Below are positions 1 to 5,798 of a DNA stretch of 7,276 bases, one piece after another (the stretch's first letter is position 1; every line of letters begins with the position of its first letter). The stretch is from JBCDCU01 sp039180865. Its GTDB lineage: Bacteria > Pseudomonadota > Alphaproteobacteria > Rhizobiales > JACESI01. The stretch lies in the NCBI GenBank assembly GCA_039180865.1, contig JBCDCZ010000229.1, positions 1 to 7,276 on the forward strand. The letters run 5' to 3'. A program made the translations under genes and the position numbers. A model generated the notes under the pieces. The model searched no databases. It saw only the letters and a program-made list of their open reading frames with translations, and had not been told where the DNA came from.

Positions 1-210
1 GCGGCAGACCGGCTCTGCGGCACGGTCGAGGAAGTGGTCTATAAAGGGCCGCATGAGGAGATTTATGTTGGCGTGACGGGTTTGCCGCCGATCCTTGTCC
101 AGAGGAGGGCAGGGATTGGGAGTAGTGGCGATCCGTTCGCGATCGGGGATGCGGTCCACCTGACGGTGGCAGCCGATGCGATCCTGATCTTTGACAAGGA
201 GGAGGTCTGA
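1..210 (+). CDS. ABC transporter ATP-binding protein, C-terminal TOBE domain (partial)
   Basis: This is the last 69 codons of a gene that begins before the window; the frame is open from base 1 to TGA at 208-210. The peptide has the pattern of the TOBE_2 domain that ends import ATPases of the spermidine/putrescine, iron(III) and phosphonate type (PotA/FbpC-like): a G-x-V-x-x-V-x-Y-x-G start (GTVEEVVYKGPHEE), a middle strand, then G-D-A-V-x-L and a closing hydrophobic strand with D. The nucleotide-binding domain is off the window, so neither ATPase motifs nor substrate class can be checked. The stop overlaps the next start by one base (TGATG at 208-212), so it is very probably co-transcribed and translationally coupled with the nitrile hydratase-like genes. 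It may therefore import their substrate. Family call is good; substrate unknown. Confidence 0.72.
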   Translation, partial: AADRLCGTVEEVVYKGPHEEIYVGVTGLPPILVQRRAGIGSSGDPFAIGDAVHLTVAADAILIFDKEEV

Positions 211-590
211 TGCCGGAGCGCATTACGAATATCAGAAAGGGGACGCCTGGAAATGCCGTCCACGATGTGGGCGGGCTTGATTTCGGGCCGGTCGATCGGG
301 AAGAGCATGATCTTTCGCTTTATGAAAAGCGGGTCGATGCCTTGCTGATGCTTCTTGCGGGACCGAAGAATTCCGCCTTCCGCGTGGATGCCCTGCGCCG
401 CACCGTCGAAGATTATGCCGAGCAGGAATATGACGGCACGCCCTATTACGACCGCTGGATCCGGGCAATCCGCAATCTTCTCCTTGAGCAGGAGATCGTA
501 ACAGAGGCGGAACTCGACGCGAAGATTGCCGAAATCTGCGACCGGCTTGAGGCGGACTGCCAGACCGTCAGAAGGAAGCAAGTGCCATGA
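210..590 (+). CDS. Nitrile hydratase/thiocyanate hydrolase-type beta subunit, N-terminal half as a separate gene
   Basis: This 126-residue protein matches only the N-terminal domain of nitrile hydratase beta subunits. Residues 17-28 (VHDVGGLDFGPV) are the family's hallmark opening, normally near the very N-terminus of beta. Residues 63-67 (RRTVE) and 79-92 (YYDRWIRAIRNLLL) match the helical segment in which nitrile hydratases have a conserved Arg contacting the oxidised claw cysteines and the Y-Y-x-x-W-x-x-A motif. The C-terminal barrel is missing here and is encoded by the next gene, which overlaps by 4 bases (ATGA). In thiocyanate hydrolase of Thiobacillus thioparus the beta and alpha subunits are split in the same way, as are the small subunits of toyocamycin nitrile hydratase. 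A strong AGGAGG lies just before the start. The homologous cobalt activator/chaperone proteins are an alternative, but the VHDVGG motif favours a structural subunit. Confidence 0.85.
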   Translation: MPERITNIRKGTPGNAVHDVGGLDFGPVDREEHDLSLYEKRVDALLMLLAGPKNSAFRVDALRRTVEDYAEQEYDGTPYYDRWIRAIRNLLLEQEIVTEAELDAKIAEICDRLEADCQTVRRKQVP

Positions 591-931
591 GCACACCGTT
601 TGAAAAGGATATCGCAACCGACGGCCCGCTCTTCAGCGTCGGCGAGCGGGTGAGGGTGGATGACAGGAGAAGCCTCGGCCATTGCCGGACACCCTTTTAT
701 CTGCGCGGCAAGGAAGGCGAAGTGATTGCGATTGAAGGTCCGTTCCGCGATCCTGAAAAGCTTGCCTATCACAAGCCCGGCCTTCCGGCGGCCTATCTTT
801 ATCGCGTCCGCTTCAAACAGGACGAGATGTGGCACGGCTATGACGGGAGCGCCCGCGACCGGCTTGAGGCCGATCTTTTTGAGCCCTGGCTCCAGAAAAC
901 CGCCGAATCCGACAGCAAGGGAGGTGCCTGA
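587..931 (+). CDS. Nitrile hydratase/thiocyanate hydrolase-type beta subunit, C-terminal half as a separate gene
   Basis: This 114-residue protein corresponds to the C-terminal SH3-like barrel of nitrile hydratase beta. Residues 16-24 (FSVGERVRV) are the usual barrel entry. Residues 31-44 (GHCRTPFYLRGKEG) match the conserved G-H-x-R-x-P-x-Y-x-R-G-K-x-G motif, whose first Arg (R34) is at the position that hydrogen-bonds the oxidised cysteines in the partner subunit. Residues 71-82 (LYRVRFKQDEMW) and 94-101 (EADLFEPW) match the family's LYtVrF...W and DLwE-x-Y/W elements. The start ATG at 587 overlaps the stop of the N-terminal-half gene, and an AAGGA lies a few bases upstream, so the halves are made in coupled fashion. 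In thiocyanate hydrolase the equivalent chain is the alpha subunit (scnA). The two frames differ and each has its own start, ribosome site and stop, so this is a genuine split rather than a single damaged gene. Confidence 0.85.
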   Translation: MSTPFEKDIATDGPLFSVGERVRVDDRRSLGHCRTPFYLRGKEGEVIAIEGPFRDPEKLAYHKPGLPAAYLYRVRFKQDEMWHGYDGSARDRLEADLFEPWLQKTAESDSKGGA

Positions 932-932
932 T

Positions 933-1592
933 ATGGCCGATCCTCACTCTCACGACCATGATCACAGTCACGGGCATGACCATGATCATGACCATGCGCC
1001 GATCACCGATCCGGATCGTCCGGTGACCGAATATGAAGTGCTGGAACAGGCCCTGCGCGAACTCCTGATTGAAAAGGGGATGATTACAGCGCTCGACGTC
1101 AACCAGCAGATCGACGCGACGGATTCCCGTAATCCGGTGTTCGGCGCGAAGATCGTTGCGAAAGCCTGGGCCGATCCGGTCTTCAAGGAAAAGCTCAAGG
1201 CTGACCCGCGTTCGACCATGCGCGAACTCGATATCGAGATCGGCCATGTGGCGGAATTGCGCGTCGTCGAGAACACCGCCAACGTCCATCACGTGGTCGT
1301 CTGCACTTTGTGCTCCTGTTATCCGCGGATGATTTTGGGTGTACCACCTGCCTGGTACAAGAGCACGTCCTATCGCTCGCGCGTCGTGTCCGAACCGCGC
1401 AGCGTCTTATCGGAATTCGGGCTGGAACTCTCGAACGATACCGAAATCCGGGTTCTCGACAGTACGGCGGATCTGAGATTTCTCGTGATCCCGGAGCGCC
1501 CAGACGGCACAGACACGATGAGCGAGGACGACCTCGCAGGTCTCGTCACACGGGACACGATGATCGGAACGGCACGGGCGAGCGCCTCCTGA
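933..1592 (+). CDS. Cobalt-type nitrile hydratase alpha / thiocyanate hydrolase gamma-like metal subunit with His-rich N-terminus
   Basis: This 219-residue protein is the catalytic metal subunit. The claw motif V-C-T-L-C-S-C lies at residues 123-129; C124, C127 and C129 would bind the metal, and the last two are oxidised in characterised enzymes. Thr in the motif marks the cobalt class (iron enzymes have Ser). Residues 138-156 (PPAWYKSTSYRSRVVSEPR) and 205-212 (VTRDTMIG) are further family signatures. After CSCYP comes Arg132, where typical nitrile hydratases have Trp; as I recall, thiocyanate hydrolase gamma also has Arg. Residues 5-21 alternate His with Asp, Ser or Gly (nine His), resembling the His/Asp-rich tail I recall for that gamma subunit, probably for metal acquisition. 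I start at 933, one base after the preceding stop and behind GGGAGG, because upstream in-frame codons overlap the previous gene. The substrate could be thiocyanate, a nitrile or a cyano-heterocycle. Confidence 0.88.
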   Translation: MADPHSHDHDHSHGHDHDHDHAPITDPDRPVTEYEVLEQALRELLIEKGMITALDVNQQIDATDSRNPVFGAKIVAKAWADPVFKEKLKADPRSTMRELDIEIGHVAELRVVENTANVHHVVVCTLCSCYPRMILGVPPAWYKSTSYRSRVVSEPRSVLSEFGLELSNDTEIRVLDSTADLRFLVIPERPDGTDTMSEDDLAGLVTRDTMIGTARASAS

Positions 1593-1643
1593 TCTGCGAC
1601 CAAGATAGACTCTAACCCTTCGCCCGATGCGGAAAGGAATTCC

Positions 1644-2519
1644 ATGACTGATCGAGCCCAGCAGAGACGGCAGTTGAAAGAGCGGCTCATGGCACGGGAG
1701 GCGATTATGGCCCCCGGCGTTTTCGATATGATTTCGGCAAAGATCGCCGATCAGGAAGGTTTCGATGCGCTCTATATGACGGGATATGGCATTTCGGCCT
1801 CCTATCTGGGGCTACCCGATGCCGGTCTTGCAAGCTATGCCGATATGGTGAATTGCGTTCAAAGGATCGCCAATGGCTGCAAGACGCCTCTGATTGCCGA
1901 CGGCGACACCGGCTATGGCGGCGCCTTGAATGTGCGCCACACGGTGGCAGGCTATGAGGCGGCGGGTGCGGCGGCAATCCAGCTTGAGGATCAGAAATTT
2001 CCAAAGAAATGCGGGCATACGCTCGGCCGGGACGTGATCGATCTCGACGATATGCTTTTGAAGATCCGCGTTGCGCTTGATACACGGACCGATCCGAACT
2101 TTCTGATCATCGCGCGGACCGATGCGCGCACGGCCCATGGGCTTGAGGCGGCCCTCGAGCGCGGCAAAGCCTTCCGGGATGCGGGTGCTGATGTGGTCTT
2201 CGTTGAATCGCCCGAAAGCGAAGAGGAAATGCGGCTTATTATCGAAACGCTCGATTGTCCGCTCGTTGCCAATATGGTGGAGGGCGGTTTCACGCCGGTT
2301 TTCGATCAGGAGAAGCTGAAGGAGATGGGCTTTGCCTTGTCGATCTTCCCGGCGACCGGATTCCTGACCGTGGGGGCGGCCCTCGGCAATGCCTATCGGA
2401 CCTTGCGGGCGGAAGGCGGCTCGGAGAGCCTTCGCAATCAGATGGATGATTTCGATAAGTTCAGCCGGATGATCGGCTTTGCCGACGTCTGGGAATTTGA
2501 AAAACGCTACGGGACTTAG
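1644..2519 (+). CDS. Isocitrate lyase/phosphoenolpyruvate mutase superfamily lyase
   Basis: The 291-residue length is normal for the small members of this TIM-barrel superfamily (methylisocitrate lyase, 2,3-dimethylmalate lyase, oxaloacetate decarboxylase, PEP mutase). The N-terminal APGVFD (23-28) and YMTGYG (44-49) are typical. D-G-D-T-G-Y-G-G (86-93) is the Mg2+ and substrate loop, followed by L-E-D-Q (114-117), and A-R-T-D-A (157-161) is another barrel motif. K-K-C-G-H at 121-125 is the lyase signature with the catalytic Cys123. It favours C-C bond cleavage of a 2-hydroxy-dicarboxylate over phosphonate chemistry. An AAGGA at 1634-1638 supports the ATG at 1644. The gene follows the metal subunit after 51 bases and precedes the amidohydrolase by 2 bases, so it is probably part of the same operon. 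Exact substrate cannot be deduced. Confidence 0.85.
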   Translation: MTDRAQQRRQLKERLMAREAIMAPGVFDMISAKIADQEGFDALYMTGYGISASYLGLPDAGLASYADMVNCVQRIANGCKTPLIADGDTGYGGALNVRHTVAGYEAAGAAAIQLEDQKFPKKCGHTLGRDVIDLDDMLLKIRVALDTRTDPNFLIIARTDARTAHGLEAALERGKAFRDAGADVVFVESPESEEEMRLIIETLDCPLVANMVEGGFTPVFDQEKLKEMGFALSIFPATGFLTVGAALGNAYRTLRAEGGSESLRNQMDDFDKFSRMIGFADVWEFEKRYGT

Positions 2520-2521
2520 AA

Positions 2522-3145
2522 ATGGTTTCGCTCGACGAGAATTACGGCGGGGTGTTCGATACGAAGATCGGCTTCGGGAAAAGCCCGGCCTTGATCATGA
2601 TCGACTTCATGCGCGCCTATACCGATGAGGCGTCGCCGTTTTACGCCGCTGGCGTGGTTGAGGCCGTGGCGGAAAGCGTCGCGCTTCTGGAGGCGGCCCG
2701 CAAAGGGGAAATCCCGATCATTCATACACGGGTGGCGTTTCATAATTCCGGAATCGATGGCGGGCTTTTCGTCAAAAAGGTGCCCGCGCTTCGAAAGCTC
2801 GTCGAAGGCGAGCCTTTGGGCGAGTTCGACCAGAAGGTCGCACCGTTGGAAGACGAGCTCGTCATCGTCAAGAATTATGCGAGCGCCTTTTTCGGTACAT
2901 CTTTGGCGGCAGCCCTCGCGGCGCTTTCCATCGATACGCTGATCATGGCGGGCTGCTCGACAAGCGGCTGTATCAGGGCAAGCGCCATTGACGGCATCCA
3001 GAACGGCGTAAGGGTGATTGTCCCGCGCGAATGCGTCGGCGACCGCCACAAAGCCCCGCATGAGGCGAACCTCTTCGACATCAACGCGAAATATGGCGAC
3101 GTTGAAGATAAGGCGGCGGTGATTGACTATCTCGAAGGGATTTGA
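2522..3145 (+). CDS. Isochorismatase-family cysteine hydrolase (N-carbamoylsarcosine/maleamate amidohydrolase type)
   Basis: This 207-residue protein has the catalytic triad of the isochorismatase-like amidohydrolases: Asp28 in MIDFMRAY (26-33), Lys117 in VIVKNYASAFFGT (114-126), and nucleophile Cys150 in AGCSTSGCIRASAID (143-157). The S-x-S-G-C-x-R-A form around the nucleophile resembles N-carbamoylsarcosine and maleamate amidohydrolases more than true isochorismatases or nicotinamidases. The reaction expected is hydrolysis of an amide or carbamoyl group with release of ammonia. It follows the lyase gene by two bases and is the last gene of the operon; only 8 bases separate it from the oppositely oriented higA. 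Because nitrile hydratase produces amides, an amidohydrolase in the same operon fits a nitrile-to-acid route, but the substrate is inferred only from context. Confidence 0.83.
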   Translation: MVSLDENYGGVFDTKIGFGKSPALIMIDFMRAYTDEASPFYAAGVVEAVAESVALLEAARKGEIPIIHTRVAFHNSGIDGGLFVKKVPALRKLVEGEPLGEFDQKVAPLEDELVIVKNYASAFFGTSLAAALAALSIDTLIMAGCSTSGCIRASAIDGIQNGVRVIVPRECVGDRHKAPHEANLFDINAKYGDVEDKAAVIDYLEGI

Positions 3146-3153
3146 GGAGCGGT

Positions 3154-3447
3154 TCAGGCGGCGTCAAATTTCTGAACGTCAATCTCAGATTCACGCTGGC
3201 GCATAGCGTAGGCGTCATAGCGGGTTTGCATCCGCAAAAGCGTTTCCATTTTTACGCCGAATGCCTTTTCAACGCGCAAGGCCATTTCCGGTGAAAGAGA
3301 GGCTCTTTCATTCAAAAGATTAGAAAGGGCAGGCCGCCCGACGCCAAGTGCTTTCGCGGCATCGGTCACCGTCAGATCATCCGGCAGCACGGAGCGTTTG
3401 ATAAACCCACCCGGATGCGGAGGTTTCATTCCGACTTTGATGGCCAT
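3154..3447 (-). CDS. higA: HigA-family antitoxin, XRE helix-turn-helix
   Basis: This 97-residue protein has the HigA layout. The conserved P-P-H-P-G near the start (residues 9-13) precedes an XRE helix-turn-helix at about 26-48 (LTVTDAAKALGV then GRPALSNLLN). Next comes L-S-P-E-M-A-L-R-V-E-K-A-F-G-V (51-65), and a final L-x-x-M-Q-x-R-Y-D (71-78) ends the family core. It should neutralise the HigB toxin encoded 18 bases upstream on the same strand and repress the shared promoter through its helix-turn-helix. Toxin-before-antitoxin order is the normal one for higBA. A later ATG at residue 7 (MKPPHPG) is also a plausible start, since many HigA proteins begin there. Its 3' end faces the end of the catabolic operon with almost no spacer. 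Confidence 0.9.
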   Translation of the reverse strand: MAIKVGMKPPHPGGFIKRSVLPDDLTVTDAAKALGVGRPALSNLLNERASLSPEMALRVEKAFGVKMETLLRMQTRYDAYAMRQRESEIDVQKFDAA

Positions 3448-3465
3448 TGCCTGATGTCCTTCGTC

Positions 3466-3756
3466 CTAATGGTAATCTTCGTAATCGACATCGAAAAGTT
3501 CATTCTCAACCGCATCATGTTTGAAGGTTATCCGCCAATTGGCGCTGACACTGAGACTGTAGGTACCTGAACGGGTTCCCACGAGCTGATGCGGTTTGTA
3601 CTTCCTGAGATCGAACACCTCGCTGATATCCTCCATGTCGATCAGGAATCCCATTATGTCGGTGATCTTCGCAACATCATCAGCCTGCAACCCCTTTGGA
3701 TTGTTCTTTTCGACCAGCGCCCGCAAGCCTTTATGGCGAATGTTCCTGATCTCCAT
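3466..3756 (-). CDS. higB: HigB-family toxin (RelE superfamily mRNA interferase)
   Basis: This 96-residue protein fits the HigB/RelE fold toxins that cut mRNA in the ribosomal A site. The diagnostic C-terminal half is complete: KPHQLVGTRSGTYSLSV (54-70, with the L-x-G-x-R-x-G-x-Y/W-S pattern), N-W-R-I-T-F (73-78) and a terminal V-D-Y-E-D-Y-H (90-96), as in HigB proteins. Basic residues likely to contact RNA include R62 and R75. It is intact, so the module is probably functional. No clear Shine-Dalgarno precedes ATG 3754-3756; a TATGAT -10-like hexamer only 11 bases upstream suggests a very short leader. The antitoxin gene follows in the same transcript. Confidence 0.9.
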   Translation of the reverse strand: MEIRNIRHKGLRALVEKNNPKGLQADDVAKITDIMGFLIDMEDISEVFDLRKYKPHQLVGTRSGTYSLSVSANWRITFKHDAVENELFDVDYEDYH

Positions 3757-3767
3757 ACTGAAAATCT

Positions 3768-3803
3768 ATCATAGTAGTCGCCTGTAGCGCAACAGAATAC
3801 AGG
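3768..3803 (-). promoter_or_regulatory. Candidate higBA promoter/operator
   Basis: On the minus strand TATGAT (3768-3773) is a good -10 match placed 11 bases before the higB ATG. Just upstream lies an inverted repeat CCTGTA (3781-3786) / TACAGG (3798-3803) with an 11-base spacer, in the right position for HigA autorepression. No convincing -35 hexamer sits at 16-18 bases; TTGCGC occurs at only 13. A six-base dyad of this size can occur by chance, so the position rather than the repeat is the main support. Confidence 0.35.
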
Positions 3804-3930
3804 CTTGTTATGGTCTTGCGACGAAGCATGAAACTCGACACATTCGTCCAACGGCGCGTTTTCAATACAAGAGCGCGCTGTTTCAAATCCCTTCTTGAGA
3901 ACAGAACAAAAATAGAACATTGTCTCGCGC

Positions 3931-4134
3931 ATGGGACACGTGATCTTCACCTATCGCACCACGGATGCCTGCGTTTATCGCAACGGGGATTATATCGGCC
4001 GGGTGCTGGAGCGCCGCCGCACACTCTATGGCAATCCGGACCGAGCCTATGAATGGTTCGATGCGGCCGGAGGCAAGGGCGAGGCGCCGACGCTCAAGGA
4101 AGCACTGGAGGCTTTAAAAGCGCGCTATCGGTGA
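3931..4134 (+). CDS. Small hypothetical protein (67 aa)
   Basis: I do not recognise a family. This short reading frame encodes a soluble, charged protein beginning MGHVIFTYRTTDACVYRNGD. A beta-rich first half (FTYRTTDACVYRNGDYIGRVLE) is followed by a Y-E-W-F-D-A segment and a C-terminal helix (LKEALEALKARYR). The stop codon TAG at 3913-3915 in the same frame means ATG 3931 is the first possible start; no strong ribosome site is visible, which lowers confidence. Codon use is GC-rich at third positions as in the neighbouring genes, and the peptide looks protein-like, so I favour a real gene. It lies alone between the divergent higB and the convergent secreted-protein gene. Confidence 0.55.
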   Translation: MGHVIFTYRTTDACVYRNGDYIGRVLERRRTLYGNPDRAYEWFDAAGGKGEAPTLKEALEALKARYR

Positions 4135-4207
4135 AGAAGAGCTTCCGCCAACGCGATCAAGTCAAAGGGAACGTCCTGACGCATCCATCATGGAGAACAA
4201 CCGCCCA

Positions 4208-4242
4208 AGAAAAAACCGCCCCGGGAAAACCAGGGGCGGTTT
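4208..4242 (-). terminator. Intrinsic terminator of the VPLPA-CTERM gene
   Basis: AAACCGCCCC (4213-4222) and GGGGCGGTTT (4233-4242) form a perfect 10-bp stem with a 10-base loop. Read on the minus strand the stem runs straight into a T-rich tail (complement of the A-run at 4208-4215), about 27 bases after the stop of the minus-strand gene ending at 4270. On the plus strand the tail is only GTTTCT, so it may also weakly end transcription of the small gene at 3931-4134. Confidence 0.88.
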
Positions 4243-4269
4243 CTAACTCTGTACCAGAAACGCGTTGAG

Positions 4270-4932
4270 TTACGCGGCCCTCTTACGTCTCCAGGTCAGG
4301 AAACCGAGAAGACCGATACCGCCTGCAAGAAGCGGGAACGCTGCGGGTAGTGGAACGGGTGTCACGTCGACATTCAGCACGGATGGGTCGCCGTTCGTGG
4401 CAACATAAACAAAGCTGAACTCGCCTCCGTTAAAGCCGGCAACGGGCGTGGTGACCTGTGAGGTCGGACCCGGATTGCCGCCAAGGAAGGCGCCATCGTC
4501 GAAGAGCGCAACGCCGTCATCGTGAACCACCGTAAAGTCACTCGCGCCAAGTGGCCCTTGTAGAGTGAACTGGAAGAACGTCGATGTGGCTGTTCCGTTG
4601 TTGATGTTCGGGCTGCTGAGCTGCTGTCCGAGAACACCTGCATCCGGTGCACCACCGATCGCTCCAGGCCCTGTTGCGAGCCAGTCAGCGATGGTTGTGG
4701 CATCGGTTCCATCAAATGTGCCGAAATCGATGTCGCCGGTGTAGGTGAAAGTTGTTGTATCGCCGTTTGCAACGGCGTTGTTGAAGTTGGCCAGGTTGGC
4801 TTCTGACTCTGCTGAGTTCAGGCCAGTCAGGTTGGCAACAACAACGTCAAATGTGCCGCTGAGTGTAGCAGCACTGGCAGGTGCAATTAGTACAAGACTG
4901 AGTGCCGCTGCAGCTGTTATTGATTTGAGCAT
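4270..4932 (-). CDS. Secreted protein with VPLPA-CTERM sorting tail
   Basis: This 220-residue exported protein begins with a Sec signal peptide (MLKSITAAAALSLVLIAPASA, likely cut after Ala21). The mature part is acidic and rich in Gly, Thr and Asn; residues 132-151 (SDFTVVHDDGVALFDDGAFL) resemble the D-D-G-x-x-L-x-x-D-G pattern of PA14-like domains, a tentative hint at carbohydrate binding. The C-terminus is a tripartite sorting signal: V-P-L-P-A (193-197), a hydrophobic segment (198-213) and a basic end R-R-K-R (215-218). That marks the VPLPA variant of PEP-CTERM proteins, handled by exosortase-type enzymes and usually associated with surface or polysaccharide matrix. The frame extends 17 codons upstream, but the start at 4932 sits right at the signal peptide and behind AGGGGG, so I choose it. 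No exosortase gene is in this window. The specific role is unknown. Confidence 0.87.
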   Translation of the reverse strand: MLKSITAAAALSLVLIAPASAATLSGTFDVVVANLTGLNSAESEANLANFNNAVANGDTTTFTYTGDIDFGTFDGTDATTIADWLATGPGAIGGAPDAGVLGQQLSSPNINNGTATSTFFQFTLQGPLGASDFTVVHDDGVALFDDGAFLGGNPGPTSQVTTPVAGFNGGEFSFVYVATNGDPSVLNVDVTPVPLPAAFPLLAGGIGLLGFLTWRRKRAA

Positions 4933-5520
4933 GAAAGCCCCCTGTTGTGGTATAGCTACTACCGCAACGTGATTATTAAGCATTTGTTAAGAAAATGGCA
5001 GGGATTCCATGTATCAAATTGTACGGATAATCCCTGGCAAAGCGGCGGATTACGGGATTGATTTGCGCGATGCGTCTCTGTGCTGCCATTAGGCGAGTTG
5101 TAATCATTGAGGATAAGCCACCAAGAGGCGGTTTTTATGACGCTTTTTTGACATTGGCCCTGAGGTGCCAATTTGCACTTTTCCACACGGAATTTCGAGC
5201 CGTTTGACAGGGTGGGAGCGAGCTGTCGCGAGGGTCGGAGTCGACGCTTCTCATGTGATTTCAGGCAAAGGTCATAAGCGAAAGCTCTGCTTACAATTGG
5301 CTGGCGTGATCGCCTTTCCGGAGCGCGTACAGCGCCAAAACTGACAGGCTTGAACGCAAGAGTGGAAACCGTGTCGAACCAGGAAAAGTGCTCGCATCCG
5401 CAGGATCTTCGACGTGATCGTAACACCATTCCGAGAGGATAGCGGCGCCATAGGTTTCAGCCGCATCGTCGCTCTGTTTGCCTTTGCGGGTCCGGGGACA
5501 TAGGCTTACATCGTTGCTGA
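4933..5520. other. Long stretch without a recognisable gene
   Basis: I see no convincing coding sequence. Reading frames here (for example a 156-codon one on the minus strand, 4959-5429) show no family motif. The first part must hold the promoter of the minus-strand secreted protein; TTAATAAT-like AT-rich sequence near 4970-4980 is a possible -10. An 8-bp inverted repeat CAGGGATT (4999-5006) / AATCCCTG (5029-5036) is further upstream. A weak hairpin with T-run (5118-5136) and a TTGACA (5148-5153) without a good -10 are also present. The remainder may be decayed sequence or leader region of the small membrane-protein cluster. A non-coding RNA cannot be excluded. Confidence 0.5.
4999..5036. promoter_or_regulatory. 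Inverted repeat upstream of the VPLPA-CTERM gene (possible operator)
   Basis: CAGGGATT and AATCCCTG form a perfect 8-bp dyad with a 22-base spacer. GTA (5011-5013) and TAC (5022-5024) are symmetric about the same centre. It lies about 70-105 bases upstream of the minus-strand start at 4932, where an activator or repressor could bind. A dyad of this length and spacing is also expected by chance a few times in a window of this size. Confidence 0.2.
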
Positions 5521-5556
5521 ATGGTTATAGACACGGTGAGCCAGCGGGAAGCGCAC

Positions 5557-5787
5557 TTGGATTTCTTTCGATGGATGGTAGAGAACTGGGAGCTCGGTGA
5601 TCCACTTAAGCCTCCGCTTAGTCATCTCAATCCGATGGGAAGGCCATCGCCAATTGGCTTTCCAGGGATTGAAAACATCTTCAAACAGGGGTCACCAATG
5701 ATTGGGGCTTTTGTGATCCTGGCGCTCTTAGCCGTCGCCTATCGCAAGACCCGGTTGCGCAAGCGGCAGACGCCGGATTGTCCCTGA
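5557..5787 (+). CDS. Small single-pass membrane protein A1 (tandem family, unrecognised)
   Basis: This 76-residue protein belongs to a family I do not recognise. It has an aromatic N-terminal segment F-F-R-W-M-V-x-N-W (3-11), a Pro-rich linker and a conserved core G-F-P-G-I-E-N-I-F-K-Q-G-S-P (34-47). One hydrophobic membrane span (about 48-64) and a strongly basic end (RKTRLRKRQ) follow, predicting N-out/C-in topology. The membrane half is almost identical to A2 at 5874-6095. A 26-codon block (5656-5733 against 5964-6041) differs at nine codons, all synonymous, so the protein is translated and constrained. An in-frame ATG exists at 5521, but similarity to A2 begins just downstream of it, and A2 can only start at the equivalent TTG. 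I therefore prefer TTG 5557, preceded by GGGAAG. The function is unknown. Confidence 0.75.
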   Translation: MDFFRWMVENWELGDPLKPPLSHLNPMGRPSPIGFPGIENIFKQGSPMIGAFVILALLAVAYRKTRLRKRQTPDCP

Positions 5788-5798
5788 AAGTGGGCGGC

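Noticed and set aside
726..932. N-terminal extension of 69 codons on the metal subunit gene
   Set aside because: It overlaps the C-terminal-half beta gene in another frame; ATG 933 has a strong ribosome site and starts the recognisable His-rich tail.
945..1000. Alternating CATGAC-like repeat as a CRISPR or tandem DNA repeat
   Set aside because: It is the in-frame codon pattern of the His/Asp tail, with no spacers or repeat units of CRISPR size.
813..1292. Long minus-strand frames with His/Met-rich translation
   Set aside because: They are the antisense shadow of the metal subunit gene and its His/Asp repeat, with no independent motif.
4933..4983. Longer start of the VPLPA-CTERM protein
   Set aside because: The extra 17 residues would precede a normal signal peptide; the start at 4932 is directly preceded by AGGGGG.
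5118..5136. Hairpin CCACC-AAGA-GGCGG followed by TTTTT as a terminator
   Set aside because: The stem is short with a mismatch, and no plus-strand gene lies upstream to be terminated.
4959..5429. 156-codon minus-strand frame
   Set aside because: No domain, composition is not protein-like, and it overlaps the expected promoter of the secreted-protein gene.
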